Positions 41,864 through 50,648 of a DNA stretch of 64,000 nt are shown in pieces (the stretch's first letter is position 1; every line of letters starts with the position of its first letter). This DNA is from Micromonospora cabrerizensis (GTDB taxonomy: Bacteria; Actinomycetota; Actinomycetes; Mycobacteriales; Micromonosporaceae). Made by a program: the position numbers and the translations under genes. The stretch is taken from contig NZ_JAKKFI010000065.1 of the NCBI RefSeq assembly GCF_022230955.1, positions 1-64,000 of the forward strand, in the 5' to 3' direction. The notes under the pieces are model-generated. The model saw only the letters and a list, made by a program, of their open reading frames with translations. It ran no database searches and was not told the DNA's origin.

Positions 41864-42825
41864 TGGCCGGCAACCGTCGAGCCACCCGGCGCGAGGGCGC
41901 TGACGCTTCTCCCCTTCGGCTGGTCGCGATCGCGGTCATCCTGATCGGGCTGGTGCTGGTGTCGCTGCGGCTGCTGCCCGGGTCGCCGTTCGAGTCGTCC
42001 GCCGCCGCCACGTGGGGCAACGCCGGCACGACGACCAGCGACCGGTCCACCGGCAAGCCCACCGACCGCAGCGCCCGCCAGCCGGCCCCGCCGTCGCCGA
42101 GCCCCAGCCCCTCGCTGGCACCGCTGCCGTTCGCGGCCAAGGACCTCAACCTGGACATCGAGGGCTGGTACTCCTGGAGCGTCCTGGACCGGCGGACCGG
42201 GCAGATCATCGGCTCCAAGAACATGGGCGAGACCAGCACGACCGCCTCAATGATCAAGTCGTGGATCGTCGCCGACTACCTGCGTCGCTCGGCGGACGCC
42301 GGGCAGACGCCGAGCGACGCGAAGCTCGCCGACGCGACGCGGATCATCCGGGACAGCGACAACACCCGGGCCGAACAGTTCTACAACCAGGTCGGCCGGG
42401 ACGCCTCGATCAAGCGGCTGATCTCCATGTGCAAGCTGACCGACAGCAGCGTCGCCCCGGACAAGGGTTGGAGCCGCACGGCCCTCTCCCCCCGGGACAC
42501 CGCCCGCCTGGGCAACTGCATCGCCACCGGCACCGCTGCCGGGCCGAAGTGGACCAAGTGGCTGCTCAACGAGATGAAGCTGGTGCGCGGCGCCGGTGAC
42601 TTCGGCATCCGCAAGGCCTTCCCGGCTGCCGAGCAGAAGCAGATCGCCATCAAGAACGGGTGGATCGACCGGACCAGGGAGCAGGAGATGCACATCAACT
42701 GCCTGGCCATCGGCGACACCTGGACGATGGGCGTGATGGTGAAGTACCCGATCAACATGGGCTACGACTACGGCATGAAGAACTGCGAGAAGATCACCGA
42801 GGCGCTGCTCCGCCCCGGTGCCTGA
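41863..42825 (+). CDS. Serine hydrolase, beta-lactamase/PBP-like, tandem copy 2
   Basis: This 320-residue paralogue of the preceding gene shares a membrane segment (about 19-40), a Ser/Pro linker (70-90) and the catalytic domain with SMIK (Ser129, Lys132), a true SDN (Ser165-Asn167 in RDSDNTRA) and KNG (IKNGWID). Unlike copy 1, its second motif is canonical. The ATG shares one base with the preceding stop (TGATG), so the pair is co-translated under the same leader. The matching features of both are GPKWTKW and INCLA/VNCLA segments. Confidence 0.85.
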   Translation: MAGNRRATRREGADASPLRLVAIAVILIGLVLVSLRLLPGSPFESSAAATWGNAGTTTSDRSTGKPTDRSARQPAPPSPSPSPSLAPLPFAAKDLNLDIEGWYSWSVLDRRTGQIIGSKNMGETSTTASMIKSWIVADYLRRSADAGQTPSDAKLADATRIIRDSDNTRAEQFYNQVGRDASIKRLISMCKLTDSSVAPDKGWSRTALSPRDTARLGNCIATGTAAGPKWTKWLLNEMKLVRGAGDFGIRKAFPAAEQKQIAIKNGWIDRTREQEMHINCLAIGDTWTMGVMVKYPINMGYDYGMKNCEKITEALLRPGA

Positions 42826-42840
42826 GCCGCACCGGCAGGC

Positions 42841-42894
42841 AGCGGCCCCGTCGGGGGCTGGCAGCCAATAGCGCAGGCTGACAGCGGGCCCGCT
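42841..42894. terminator. Weak terminator region between convergent genes
   Basis: The gap between the second serine hydrolase and mqnA holds two small inverted repeats: CAGC-GG-CCCC pairing with GGGGGCTG (near 42840-42861) and the palindrome AGCGGGCCCGCT (42883-42894). Either could act as a terminator. Neither is strong. Confidence 0.4.
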
Positions 42895-42928
42895 CAGGCG
42901 GGCGGGCGGTAACGGCCGCGCCGGCCGC

Positions 42929-43780
42929 TCAGCCGGCGAAGAACTCCGGGCCGCCGTCCGGCAGTGCCGGGGCCTCGCCGATGGCGGTGGCCCGCCGGGC
43001 CCACTCGCGCAGCCCGGCGACCTGACGGTCGCCGAGGGAGAAGTCCAGGGTCCGGAAGTACGTGGCCAGCGTCTCCGCGTCGAACGTCTCCCAGCGGGCC
43101 GCCGCCTCGGCGACCTGGTCCAACTCGGCCAGGCAGAGGTCCCGCGAGCGCAGGAACGCCTCGTGCACCTCCTTGACCATGCCCGGATGGGCGGCGGCGA
43201 AGTCGCGGCGGACCGCCCAGACGGCGAAGACCATCGGCAGCCCGGTCCACTCTCGCCACGCCTGCCCGAGATCGGTGACGGTGAGGCCCCGCTGGGGTGC
43301 CTCGTAGTACGCCCGTAGCGCCACGTCACCGATCAGCACCGCGGCGTCGGCCTCCAGCAGCATCTGGGTCAGATCCGGCGGGCAGCGGAAGTAGTCGGGC
43401 CGCACGTTGTACTGCTCGGTGAGCAGCAGTTGAGCCAGCATCACCCCGGTCCGCGAGGTCGAGCCGAGCGCCACCCGGGCGCCGTCCAGCTCGGCGAGGG
43501 GCCGGGTGGAGACCATGTTGACCGAGAGCACCGGCCCGTCGCTGCCCACGGCCAGGTCCGGCAGGAGCAGCAGTTCGTCGGCGTGCTTCAGGTATTCCAA
43601 GAGGGTGATCGGGCCGATGTCGAGGTCGCCGGCAACCAGCGCGGCGCTCAACCGGTCCGGCGAATCCTTGTGCAGGTCGACGTCGAGCAGGGCGCCGGAG
43701 CGCATCAGACCCCAGTAGATCGGCAGGCAGTTCAGGAACTGGATGTGCCCGACCCGCGGGCGTGCGATGCGCTCAGCCAT
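42929..43780 (-). CDS. mqnA: Chorismate dehydratase (futalosine pathway)
   Basis: This 283-residue protein has the periplasmic-binding-protein-like fold of MqnA: RVGHIQFLNCLPIYWGL at the start, DIGPITLLEYL, and the ligand-binding GSTSRTGVMLAQLLL. It converts chorismate to 3-enolpyruvylbenzoate, the first step toward menaquinone. The ATG at 43780 has no ribosome site, and TACGGT ends 6 bases before it, so it is probably leaderless. It follows an MFS gene on the same strand after 20 bases but has its own promoter. Confidence 0.94.
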   Translation of the reverse strand: MAERIARPRVGHIQFLNCLPIYWGLMRSGALLDVDLHKDSPDRLSAALVAGDLDIGPITLLEYLKHADELLLLPDLAVGSDGPVLSVNMVSTRPLAELDGARVALGSTSRTGVMLAQLLLTEQYNVRPDYFRCPPDLTQMLLEADAAVLIGDVALRAYYEAPQRGLTVTDLGQAWREWTGLPMVFAVWAVRRDFAAAHPGMVKEVHEAFLRSRDLCLAELDQVAEAAARWETFDAETLATYFRTLDFSLGDRQVAGLREWARRATAIGEAPALPDGGPEFFAG

Positions 43781-43800
43781 GACCCGACCGTATCCCCGGC

Positions 43801-45129
43801 CTACGGCTCCGGCTCGGCGGGCCGGCCCGGAGTGGCCAACCCCGCATTCGCGCCGACCACCTGGCGATCCCGGTGGGCCTCGTTCGGCACTGGCCGTCGT
43901 ACCGCCCGGGCGACGACCGGCACGAAGGCCAACACCACCACGAGCCCGGCCACGCCCGCTCCGGCGATCAGTGGTCGGGGCGGGACGACCGCCAGCAGCG
44001 CCCCGCCGATCAGATAGCCGGTCATCGAGCCACCCTGCACCGCCGCGCCGTAGCTGGCGTACGCCCGCCCGCGCATCGCCTCCGGCACCCGGCGGCTGGT
44101 GAGCAGGTTGGCGAAGACGTTCTCGCCGCCGTTCGCCGCGCCGGCCACCAGCCAGAGCGGCACGAGCAGGGCTGCCGTCGGCACCGTCGCGGCCAGCAGC
44201 ACCAGCAGGCTGCACATGGCCAGCGTGATCAGCACCCCACGGATGAGGGCGGCGTCGTGGTCGAACCGACGGGCGAGTCGTGCGGCAACCCAGCTACCGG
44301 GCAACATACCGGCCATCCATGCCGCTCCCACCAGGCCGTACATGGTTGCCGAAGCGTGCAGTGTCTCCCGGATGAAGAAGACCTCGATCACGTTGATGCC
44401 GCCGATCGCCGCGATCACCACGGCGGTGCTGGCCACCATGACCAGCATCAGGGGGTCACGGCGCAGCCGCCAGTTCGCGCCCGTACCGCTCGGGTCGGCC
44501 TGGTTGGCGGGGCTTGCCGCGCCCCCCTGAGCGGCTGCGACGGTGGTGCGACGTCGGCCGCCCCGCCGGGTGCGCAGCAGCAGGCCCGCCGCCACCAGCG
44601 CCAGGTAGGTCACGGCATCGAGAAGCAGGGGTACGCGGGTGCCGAACTGCCCCACCAGCAGGCCGGCCAGCACCGGCCCGCCGAGCGCGCCGAGGGAGAC
44701 GGCGTTCTGACTGATCGCGCTGGCCCGGGGCAGGTCAGCCGGGCGGACCATCGCCGGCAACAGCGCCGCCAGGCAGGGTTGGGTCACCGCGAGCCCGCAG
44801 GCGAGCAGGCCGACGAGGCCCACGACCAAGACCGGGTGCTCGGCGACGGCCAGCAGCGTACAGATGACCGCCTGCGCAAGCCCGACGGTGACCAGCAGGG
44901 TGCGGCTGTCCACCCGGTCGGCGAGCCGTCCGGTGAGCGGGGCGAGCACCACCAGGGGCAGGGTGGCCGCGAGCAGCAGCGCCGAGACGGCGAGCCCTCC
45001 GGCGCCGGAGCTCTGGAGCGCCAGCGCGAGCGCGGTGGCGGCCAGGAAGTCGCCACAGATCGTGGTGCCACGGGCGGTGGCGGCGAGCCAGACGTCCGGC
45101 CAGCGCGACGACTCAGCTGTGAAGGACAT
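43801..45129 (-). CDS. MFS permease
   Basis: This 442-residue protein has about twelve helices and the MFS motif A variant LTGRLADRVDSRTLL after helix 2. It resembles enterobactin-exporter-like (MFS_3) carriers, but the substrate is unknown. The ATG has a TAACTT box ending 6 bases upstream and no ribosome site, indicating a leaderless transcript. A palindrome ACTTCGAAGT spans the -10 box and start, a possible operator for the ArsR-like regulator encoded just upstream on the same strand. Confidence 0.85.
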   Translation of the reverse strand: MSFTAESSRWPDVWLAATARGTTICGDFLAATALALALQSSGAGGLAVSALLLAATLPLVVLAPLTGRLADRVDSRTLLVTVGLAQAVICTLLAVAEHPVLVVGLVGLLACGLAVTQPCLAALLPAMVRPADLPRASAISQNAVSLGALGGPVLAGLLVGQFGTRVPLLLDAVTYLALVAAGLLLRTRRGGRRRTTVAAAQGGAASPANQADPSGTGANWRLRRDPLMLVMVASTAVVIAAIGGINVIEVFFIRETLHASATMYGLVGAAWMAGMLPGSWVAARLARRFDHDAALIRGVLITLAMCSLLVLLAATVPTAALLVPLWLVAGAANGGENVFANLLTSRRVPEAMRGRAYASYGAAVQGGSMTGYLIGGALLAVVPPRPLIAGAGVAGLVVVLAFVPVVARAVRRPVPNEAHRDRQVVGANAGLATPGRPAEPEP

Positions 45130-45257
45130 ACTTCGAAGTTAATCCTTCACAACTGTTCGCACAACCCCTGCCGTCGCCAGACGGCGCACGGCCGGCGGCC
45201 GAGAGGGCTGTCCGAGCAGGCCACCGGCGTACGGTTCAGCGCACCGCGACCATCCAG

Positions 45258-45842
45258 CTAGGCCAGCGGCACGGACCGGTACTGCACGGCGACCGTGCGA
45301 GCCCCCGACGGAGGATCGGCCTGACGCCGACGAGCCTGGTACGGCCGCAGGATGGCCAGGACCGCCTGGTTCACCTCGGCCAACTCCTCGGCAGTGAGCA
45401 GCAGCAGTGTGTCGGTGAAGAGAGCGGTCTCGTACCACTCGGCAGGCTCACCCCCCGCACGCCGCAGCCAGTCCCGGGTCCGCTCCATGGCCCGGACCGC
45501 GTGCGCCTCGACCAGCGCCTGCTCGGCCGCGCGCCCCTCGGGCCCGGCATCGCGACCCGCCTCGACCAGCACACTCGCACTCGGCACGCGCCACAGCCGC
45601 TCGCGCGCGTCCCCGCGACTCGGCGCCTGCTCGACCAGGCCGAACTTCGCCAGCGCGCGCAGGTGGTAACTGGTCGCACTCGGCGACAGCCCGACGATCT
45701 CCGCGCACTCCGTGGCGGTCCCACCGCTCTCACGGCTACTCAGGTATTCCATGATCGCTATCCGGGCCGGATGAGCCATCGCCCGCATCACCTGCGGGTC
45801 ACTGATCGTCATCCGACGCGAATCGTGGCTGGCCTCGGTCAT
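45258..45842 (-). CDS. ArsR-like winged-helix regulator
   Basis: This 194-residue protein has an N-terminal winged helix: RAMAHPARIAIMEYLSSRES, then ATECAEIVGLSPSATSYHLR as recognition helix and ALAKFGLVEQ wing entry. The C-terminal half is helical and could be a dimer or ligand domain (EWYETALFTDTLLLLTAEEL). No metal-binding Cys pair is visible, so metal sensing is unlikely. The start is the ATG at 45842; earlier in-frame starts give a less likely N-terminus. It sits 128 bases upstream of the MFS gene, whose promoter it may control. Confidence 0.85.
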   Translation of the reverse strand: MTEASHDSRRMTISDPQVMRAMAHPARIAIMEYLSSRESGGTATECAEIVGLSPSATSYHLRALAKFGLVEQAPSRGDARERLWRVPSASVLVEAGRDAGPEGRAAEQALVEAHAVRAMERTRDWLRRAGGEPAEWYETALFTDTLLLLTAEELAEVNQAVLAILRPYQARRRQADPPSGARTVAVQYRSVPLA

Positions 45843-46103
45843 GAGCCCATGATCCCGGGCGGTTCCCCGACCCGCCATCACCCCCACAGTGGGCAACAAC
45901 CCGCTTCTGCCAACTGATCGTGGCCCGGCAGAGGTGGCCACCTCGGCGGGACAGCCGGCGGCGGGGATGGCCGGAGGCCCCGCCGCAATGCCCGGCGTTC
46001 AGGACGAGCCGGCCGGAGCGTGGTCCGTCGACGGCGGAATTCAGCGCCAGAGCAGGGGTCGACGCGGACCGAAAGTGTCGTACACCTGTTCTATCTTCTT
46101 TCT
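45843..46103. other. Divergent intergenic region
   Basis: These 261 bases lie between the ArsR-like gene and the DUF222/HNH gene. Apart from the TATCTT promoter box directly before the latter (46092-46097), nothing can be supported here. Confidence 0.5.
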
Positions 46104-47355
46104 ATGTTGAGAGCGTTGGCGCAGGCGGGCGGTGCCGTCGACGACTGTTCCGGCACGCCACTGTGGGCGCTCTCCGACGACGACCTGCTCGCGTCTCTCG
46201 CCGTGGCCCACGTGTTGGCGCAGCGACTGGCGGCCGTTCAGCTCGGCCTGGTGCGTGAGGTTGACTCTCGCGGCTTGGCGGTCGCCCAGGGCGCCTCGTC
46301 CACCTCCGTCTGGCTGCGGGAGCGGCTGAGGCTCTCCAGCCGCTCCGCCCGCCAGTTGGTCCAGCTCGCCGCCACCGTCGACGCCGCACCGCAGGCGGTG
46401 CGTGACGCGCTGCTCAGCGGTGCGATGACCCTCGAGCAGGGCCGGGTGGTGGCAGAGACGATCGCGGCCCTTCCGCCCGAGGCCGGCCCGGAGGTGGCGG
46501 ACAACGCCACCCAACTACTGGTCACCTGGGCCGACCGCTTCGATCCGACCATTCTCAGCCGGCTCGGGGAGCGCGTCCTCACGCACGTCGCACCGGACCT
46601 GGCCGACCACGCCGAGCTGGCCGCCCTCGAAAAGGCCACCGAGCGGGGCCGTGGCCCGCCGGCACGTCACGCTCTCCGATCAGCAGGACGGGCAGGTCCG
46701 ACTCAGCGGCAACCTCGACACGGAGACCGCGAGCCTGCTACGGGAGGCGATCGACCCGCTCTGCGCACCGGCAGGTGAGCACGACGATCGCAGTCCCGGT
46801 CAGCGCCGAGCGGACGCGTTGGGCGAGGTCTGTCGGCTGGCGCTGCGCACCGGCCAGCTGCCCGACAACGGCGGGGACCGGCCGCAGCTCGTGGTGACCG
46901 TGTCGCTGGACGAGCTGGTCAACGGCGTGCGCGCCGGCACCCTAGAGACCGGGGCTCCTCTCACGCCGGGCGCGATCCGCCGTCTCGCCTGCGACGCGGG
47001 CGTACTGCCGGCGGTGCTGGGTGGAGACAGTCAGATCCTGGACGTCGGGCGCCAGCGCCGGCTCTTCAACGGCCCGCTGCGCCGAGCACTGGTGCTGCGC
47101 GACGGCGGCTGCGCCTTTCCTGGCTGTGATCGGCCATCCCAATGGTGCGACGGTCACCACGTCCGGCACTGGGCCGACGGTGGAGCCACCGCGCTGGGCA
47201 ATGCGGTGCTGCTCTGCGGCTACCACCACCGGCTCGTGCACCGCGGCGACTGGGTGGTCCCCATCGCGCCCGACAGCCGGCCCGAATTCCTTCCGCCGAG
47301 CTGGCTCGACCCGCTACGCGCGCCACCGCGCAACCTCTATCACCGGCGCTGCTGA
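46104..47355 (+). pseudogene. DUF222/HNH endonuclease gene with a one-base frameshift
   Basis: The first frame (46104 to about 46645) encodes a DUF222 domain and the second, one base out of register (about 46650 to 47355), continues the same protein with the HNH nuclease: CDGHHVRHWADGG, then NAVLLCGYHHRLVH. Removing one G from GGGG at 46645-46648 restores EKATERAVARRHVTLS across the joint. Such proteins are common in actinobacteria as multi-copy genes. The cause is either a real mutation or a sequencing error in a G run. The start ATG at 46104 is probably leaderless (TATCTT ends 6 bases before). Confidence 0.85.
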
Positions 47356-47664
47356 TACCCGGCACACATGCTTTCGCCACCCGAGAACGACATCAACCGC
47401 ACGGGCCGACCGCCGACGTCCGGGCAGCACGTTGCCACCACCGACGACACGCCCACTTTCGTGCGCCGCGCCCGGCGACACGCCCTCTCGTACGGATGGT
47501 TGCGTGGGTAATTCGGTGGAAGGGACCGGCTCGGAAGCGTAGGGTTGCAGCCCGCTTGACGGCCGAGGTGAGCTGCACCGGAACGGACGTCTTCGCGCCG
47601 GGCGGCCGGCCATCCGCCCCCGGACACGCGAGCGCGCAGCAGATGTGAACGATGGGACGTCAGC
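47356..47664. other. Intergenic region upstream of the HelR-like gene
   Basis: Just over 300 bases without a supported gene. It contains TAGGGT near 47540, a possible -10 box. I looked for the rifamycin-associated inverted repeat (GGGGCTTGC-GCAAGCCCC type) that precedes helR in some actinomycetes and do not see it. Confidence 0.5.
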
Positions 47665-49947
47665 ATGTCCGCACTTGACCTCGACACCCACCTCGACACG
47701 GATCTGGCCGCCGAACGCACGCACCTCGCCGACTCGCGGGCAGCGCTACGCCGGATGCGGGAGCGAGCCGAAGCCCTCTTCGCGACCGGTGACCAGGTGG
47801 CCGGCGACGCCTACGCGGCCGAGACGCTGGGTCGCACCCTGGCTCGCCGGGTGGCCGAGTTGGCAGACGACCCGACGACGCCCCTCTTCTTCGGTCGCCT
47901 CGACTTCGCCGGAACCACGGACCAGGAAACCACCGACAACGCGAACGTCGGCAGCAAGACCAGCGGCAGCGCAACCGCCGGCAGTGCAACCGCCGGCAGC
48001 GAGGCCACCGGCACCGCCAGCAGCGCGACCACCGATAGCCGTCCGGCGCTGGGCGACACCGACAACGGCACCGGCACCGGCACCGGCACCGGCACCGGTG
48101 ATCATGAAGGTCGGCGGTATCACGTGGGGCGGCGGCACGTCACTGACGAGCTCGGCGAGCCGTTGGTGCTGGACTGGCGGGCACCGGTTTCCCGCTCGTT
48201 CTACCGGGCCAGCGCGCGGGATCCGCAGGGGGTGGCGGTCCGGCGGCGGTTCGGGTTCAGCAACGGGGTGCTGACCAGCTTCGAGGACGAGCGGTTGGAT
48301 CGGGGTGAGGAACTCGGCACGACCAGTCGGATCCTCACCGCCGAGATCGAACGACCGCGCGTCGGGCCGATGCGGGACATCGTCGCGACCATTCAGCCGG
48401 AGCAGGACGAGCTGGTCCGGGCCGACCTGGCCGACTCGATCTGTGTGCAGGGTGCGCCCGGGACCGGCAAGACGGCGGTCGGGCTGCACCGGGCCGCGTA
48501 CCTGCTCTACCTGCATCGGGAGCGTCTGCGGCGGGCCGGCGTGCTGATCGTCGGACCGAACCGGGCGTTCCTGTCGTACATCGCGGCGGTGCTTCCGGCG
48601 CTCGGCGAGGTCGAGGTCGAGCAGGCCACGGTGGAGGAGTTGATCTCCCGGGTGGAGGTTCGGGCGGTCGAGGAGCCGACGGTCGCCGCGCTCAAGCACG
48701 ACGTACGCATGGCGAGCGTGCTGCAACGGGCGGTGCGGGCACAGATCGGCACGCCTACCGAGTCGATCACCGTGTCGGACGGTTCGTTCCGGTGGCGGAT
48801 CGGCGTGGAGCCGCTGCACCGGATCGTCGAGGAGACCCGTCGGGAAGGACTGCCGTACGGCACCGGCCGGGAGCGGGTCCGGGCGCGGGTGGTGAGCCTG
48901 CTGCAACGGCAGGCCGAGGCCCGTCGGGCGGAGTCACCCGGTGATGCCTGGCTGCGTCGGATGGGCCGCTGCCGCCCGGTGGTCGACTTCCTGGACGGGG
49001 TCTGGCCGGCGCTCACCCCGGAAGGTCTGCTGCACGGCCTGTTCTCCGACCCGAGCCGGCTGGCCGCAGCGGCGGAAGGCCTGCTCAGCGACGCCGAGCA
49101 GGCGTCGCTCGTCTGGGCGAAGCCGGCTCGCACCCCCAAGGCGACCCGCTGGACCGCCGCCGACGCCGTGCTGATCGACGAGGCGACCGGCTTGCTGGAA
49201 CGACCTTCCGGGTTCGGGCACGTGGTGGTGGACGAGGCTCAGGATCTCTCCCCGATGCAGTGTCGGGCCATCGCCCGGCGCAGCGAGCACGGCTCGATCA
49301 CCCTCCTCGGTGACCTCGCCCAGGGCACCAGCCCGTGGGCGGCAACGGACTGGAAGGAGTCCCTTGCCCACCTGGGCAAGCCGGACGCCGTGGTGGTCCC
49401 GCTGACCATCGGTTTTCGGGTGCCCGCCGCCGTGGTCGCGTTCGCGAACCTGCTCCTACCGGCGCTCGCGGTGGACGTACCGCCGGCCGAGTCGCTACGG
49501 CACGACGGCGGCCTGGATGTGCGTACGGTGACCGACCTGACCTCGGCGACGGTGGCGGAGGTGCGCGCGGCGCTCGCGCACGACGGCTCGGTCGGCGTGA
49601 TTGCCGCGGACGGCGCGGTCGGCGGGTTGCGCGCCGCTCTGACCGATGCGGGCATCGCAACCGCGACCGCCGACGACGTGGCGGCCGCGGAGCGGGTCAC
49701 CCTGGTGCCCGCGACGCTGGTCAAGGGCCTGGAGTACGACCACGTGGTGGTGGTCGAGCCCGCCGCGATCGTCGCGGCCGAACCGCGCGGGCTGCACCGG
49801 CTGTACGTGGTGCTCACCCGAGCGGTGTCCCGGCTGGCAGTACTGCACCACGAGCCGTTGCCCGCGCCGCTGTCGACCGCGCCAGCGCTCACCACGGCGA
49901 CGCAGACCACGCCGGAGCTGACCAGATCAGCCACCACCGTGGACTGA
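47665..49947 (+). CDS. helR: HelR/HelD-like RNA polymerase-recycling ATPase
   Basis: This 760-residue superfamily-1 helicase-like protein has Walker A GAPGTGKT (263-270), Walker B VVVDEAQDLSP (Asp523-Glu524) and a C-terminal VKGLEYDHVVVVEP motif. The N-terminal coiled coil (about 15-70) and the motif YHVGRRHVTDELGEPLVLDW are typical of HelD-type proteins, which enter the polymerase channels and dislodge it from DNA. The actinobacterial HelR class can displace rifampicin. Residues 83-146 are a low-complexity Gly/Thr/Ser/Ala insertion where homologues go straight from the FFGRLDF segment to the YHVGRRH segment. The ATG lies behind GGGA. Confidence 0.88.
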   Translation: MSALDLDTHLDTDLAAERTHLADSRAALRRMRERAEALFATGDQVAGDAYAAETLGRTLARRVAELADDPTTPLFFGRLDFAGTTDQETTDNANVGSKTSGSATAGSATAGSEATGTASSATTDSRPALGDTDNGTGTGTGTGTGDHEGRRYHVGRRHVTDELGEPLVLDWRAPVSRSFYRASARDPQGVAVRRRFGFSNGVLTSFEDERLDRGEELGTTSRILTAEIERPRVGPMRDIVATIQPEQDELVRADLADSICVQGAPGTGKTAVGLHRAAYLLYLHRERLRRAGVLIVGPNRAFLSYIAAVLPALGEVEVEQATVEELISRVEVRAVEEPTVAALKHDVRMASVLQRAVRAQIGTPTESITVSDGSFRWRIGVEPLHRIVEETRREGLPYGTGRERVRARVVSLLQRQAEARRAESPGDAWLRRMGRCRPVVDFLDGVWPALTPEGLLHGLFSDPSRLAAAAEGLLSDAEQASLVWAKPARTPKATRWTAADAVLIDEATGLLERPSGFGHVVVDEAQDLSPMQCRAIARRSEHGSITLLGDLAQGTSPWAATDWKESLAHLGKPDAVVVPLTIGFRVPAAVVAFANLLLPALAVDVPPAESLRHDGGLDVRTVTDLTSATVAEVRAALAHDGSVGVIAADGAVGGLRAALTDAGIATATADDVAAAERVTLVPATLVKGLEYDHVVVVEPAAIVAAEPRGLHRLYVVLTRAVSRLAVLHHEPLPAPLSTAPALTTATQTTPELTRSATTVD
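48067..48096. repeat. Hexanucleotide microsatellite in the HelR-like gene
   Basis: Five perfect GGCACC units code for a Gly-Thr run inside a larger low-complexity insertion (47908-48105), which also holds near-repeats of a GSATA segment. Being a multiple of three, length change would not break the frame. Confidence 0.9.
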
Positions 49948-49963
49948 CCGCCAGCGCGGGCCG

Positions 49964-50035
49964 GCGGCCAGCGCGGGGCTAGCGGCCAGCGCGGGGCTAG
50001 CGGCCAGCGCGGGGCTAGCGGCCAGCGCGGGGCTA
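49964..50035. repeat. Four tandem copies of an 18-bp repeat
   Basis: Four perfect copies of GCGGCCAGCGCGGGGCTA run from 49964 to 50035, with a partial copy before and after. They lie between convergent genes, and the last copy holds the TAG stop of the downstream gene on the minus strand. Each unit has GC-rich dyad character, so the block may terminate transcripts. Confidence 0.95.
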
Positions 50036-50644
50036 GCGGCCGGTGAGAGCTGCGGCGATCTCGCGCAGTGGCTTGCCGGGCTCGGCGATCGGCACGGTGA
50101 AGGCCAGCCAGGAGCCGTCGGTGAACTCGATGCGGAGGCGCTTCGGGTTGAGCCGGTGCCAGCCGACCCGGGCGTTCGCCACCGCGGCCCGAGGTGCCGA
50201 CCAGACGACGCGGGTCCCGGCTACGGCCCGTTCGTCGTCGGCCTTGTTGGACCAGAGCTTGACCGGACCGGACGCGCAGACGAGGAACCGCTGGTCGGTG
50301 ACGACGAGGATGGTGTCCTCGAGCGTGGTCACCGGGGGGACCGGCCGCCGGGAGTGTTGCAGGGTGGACGCCGCCGAACCCGGAGCCCCTCGACCGGCGA
50401 CCCCGTGGGTGATGCGGTCGACGACCCGGTCGCCCGCCGGGAAGGAGATCACCGGTGAGATCAGGTTGAGCAACACCCCGGAGACACCGCCGCCGCGACC
50501 GCTGCCGGACGGCTCCGCGTTGTCGGCAGCCGGAGGATCCGCCGGCAGGGCGCCCTGGGCGACGTCCGTCTTCGCGACGGCAAGCACCCGTTCGCCCGGC
50601 TCGACGAGCTGGCCGACCCGTTCCTGGTAGCCGTTGTCCGCCAC
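50033..50644 (-). CDS. Unknown protein at the end of the ESX-linked operon
   Basis: This 203-residue protein has no signal peptide or membrane segment. The middle is Pro/Gly-rich (TDVAQGALPADPP, GSGRGGGVSG) and the C-terminal half looks like a beta-rich domain with EDTILVVTDQRFLV and RLRIEFTDGSWLAFTVP, similar in character to PH-like or bacterial PH domains, though I cannot confirm it. The GTG at 50644 is four bases after the preceding stop, so translation is coupled. Its own stop is in the last tandem repeat unit. Confidence 0.75.
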   Translation of the reverse strand: MADNGYQERVGQLVEPGERVLAVAKTDVAQGALPADPPAADNAEPSGSGRGGGVSGVLLNLISPVISFPAGDRVVDRITHGVAGRGAPGSAASTLQHSRRPVPPVTTLEDTILVVTDQRFLVCASGPVKLWSNKADDERAVAGTRVVWSAPRAAVANARVGWHRLNPKRLRIEFTDGSWLAFTVPIAEPGKPLREIAAALTGR

Positions 50645-50648
50645 GGGC

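Noticed and set aside
46651..47355. The HNH half as a separate gene
   Set aside because: It begins in mid-domain with no proper promoter or ribosome site, and joins the upstream frame when one G is removed.
47356..47664. Rifamycin-associated element upstream of the HelR-like gene
   Set aside because: No inverted repeat of the expected GGGGCTTGC type was found.
49964..50035. CRISPR array
   Set aside because: The 18-bp units are directly adjacent with no spacers and no cas genes are present.
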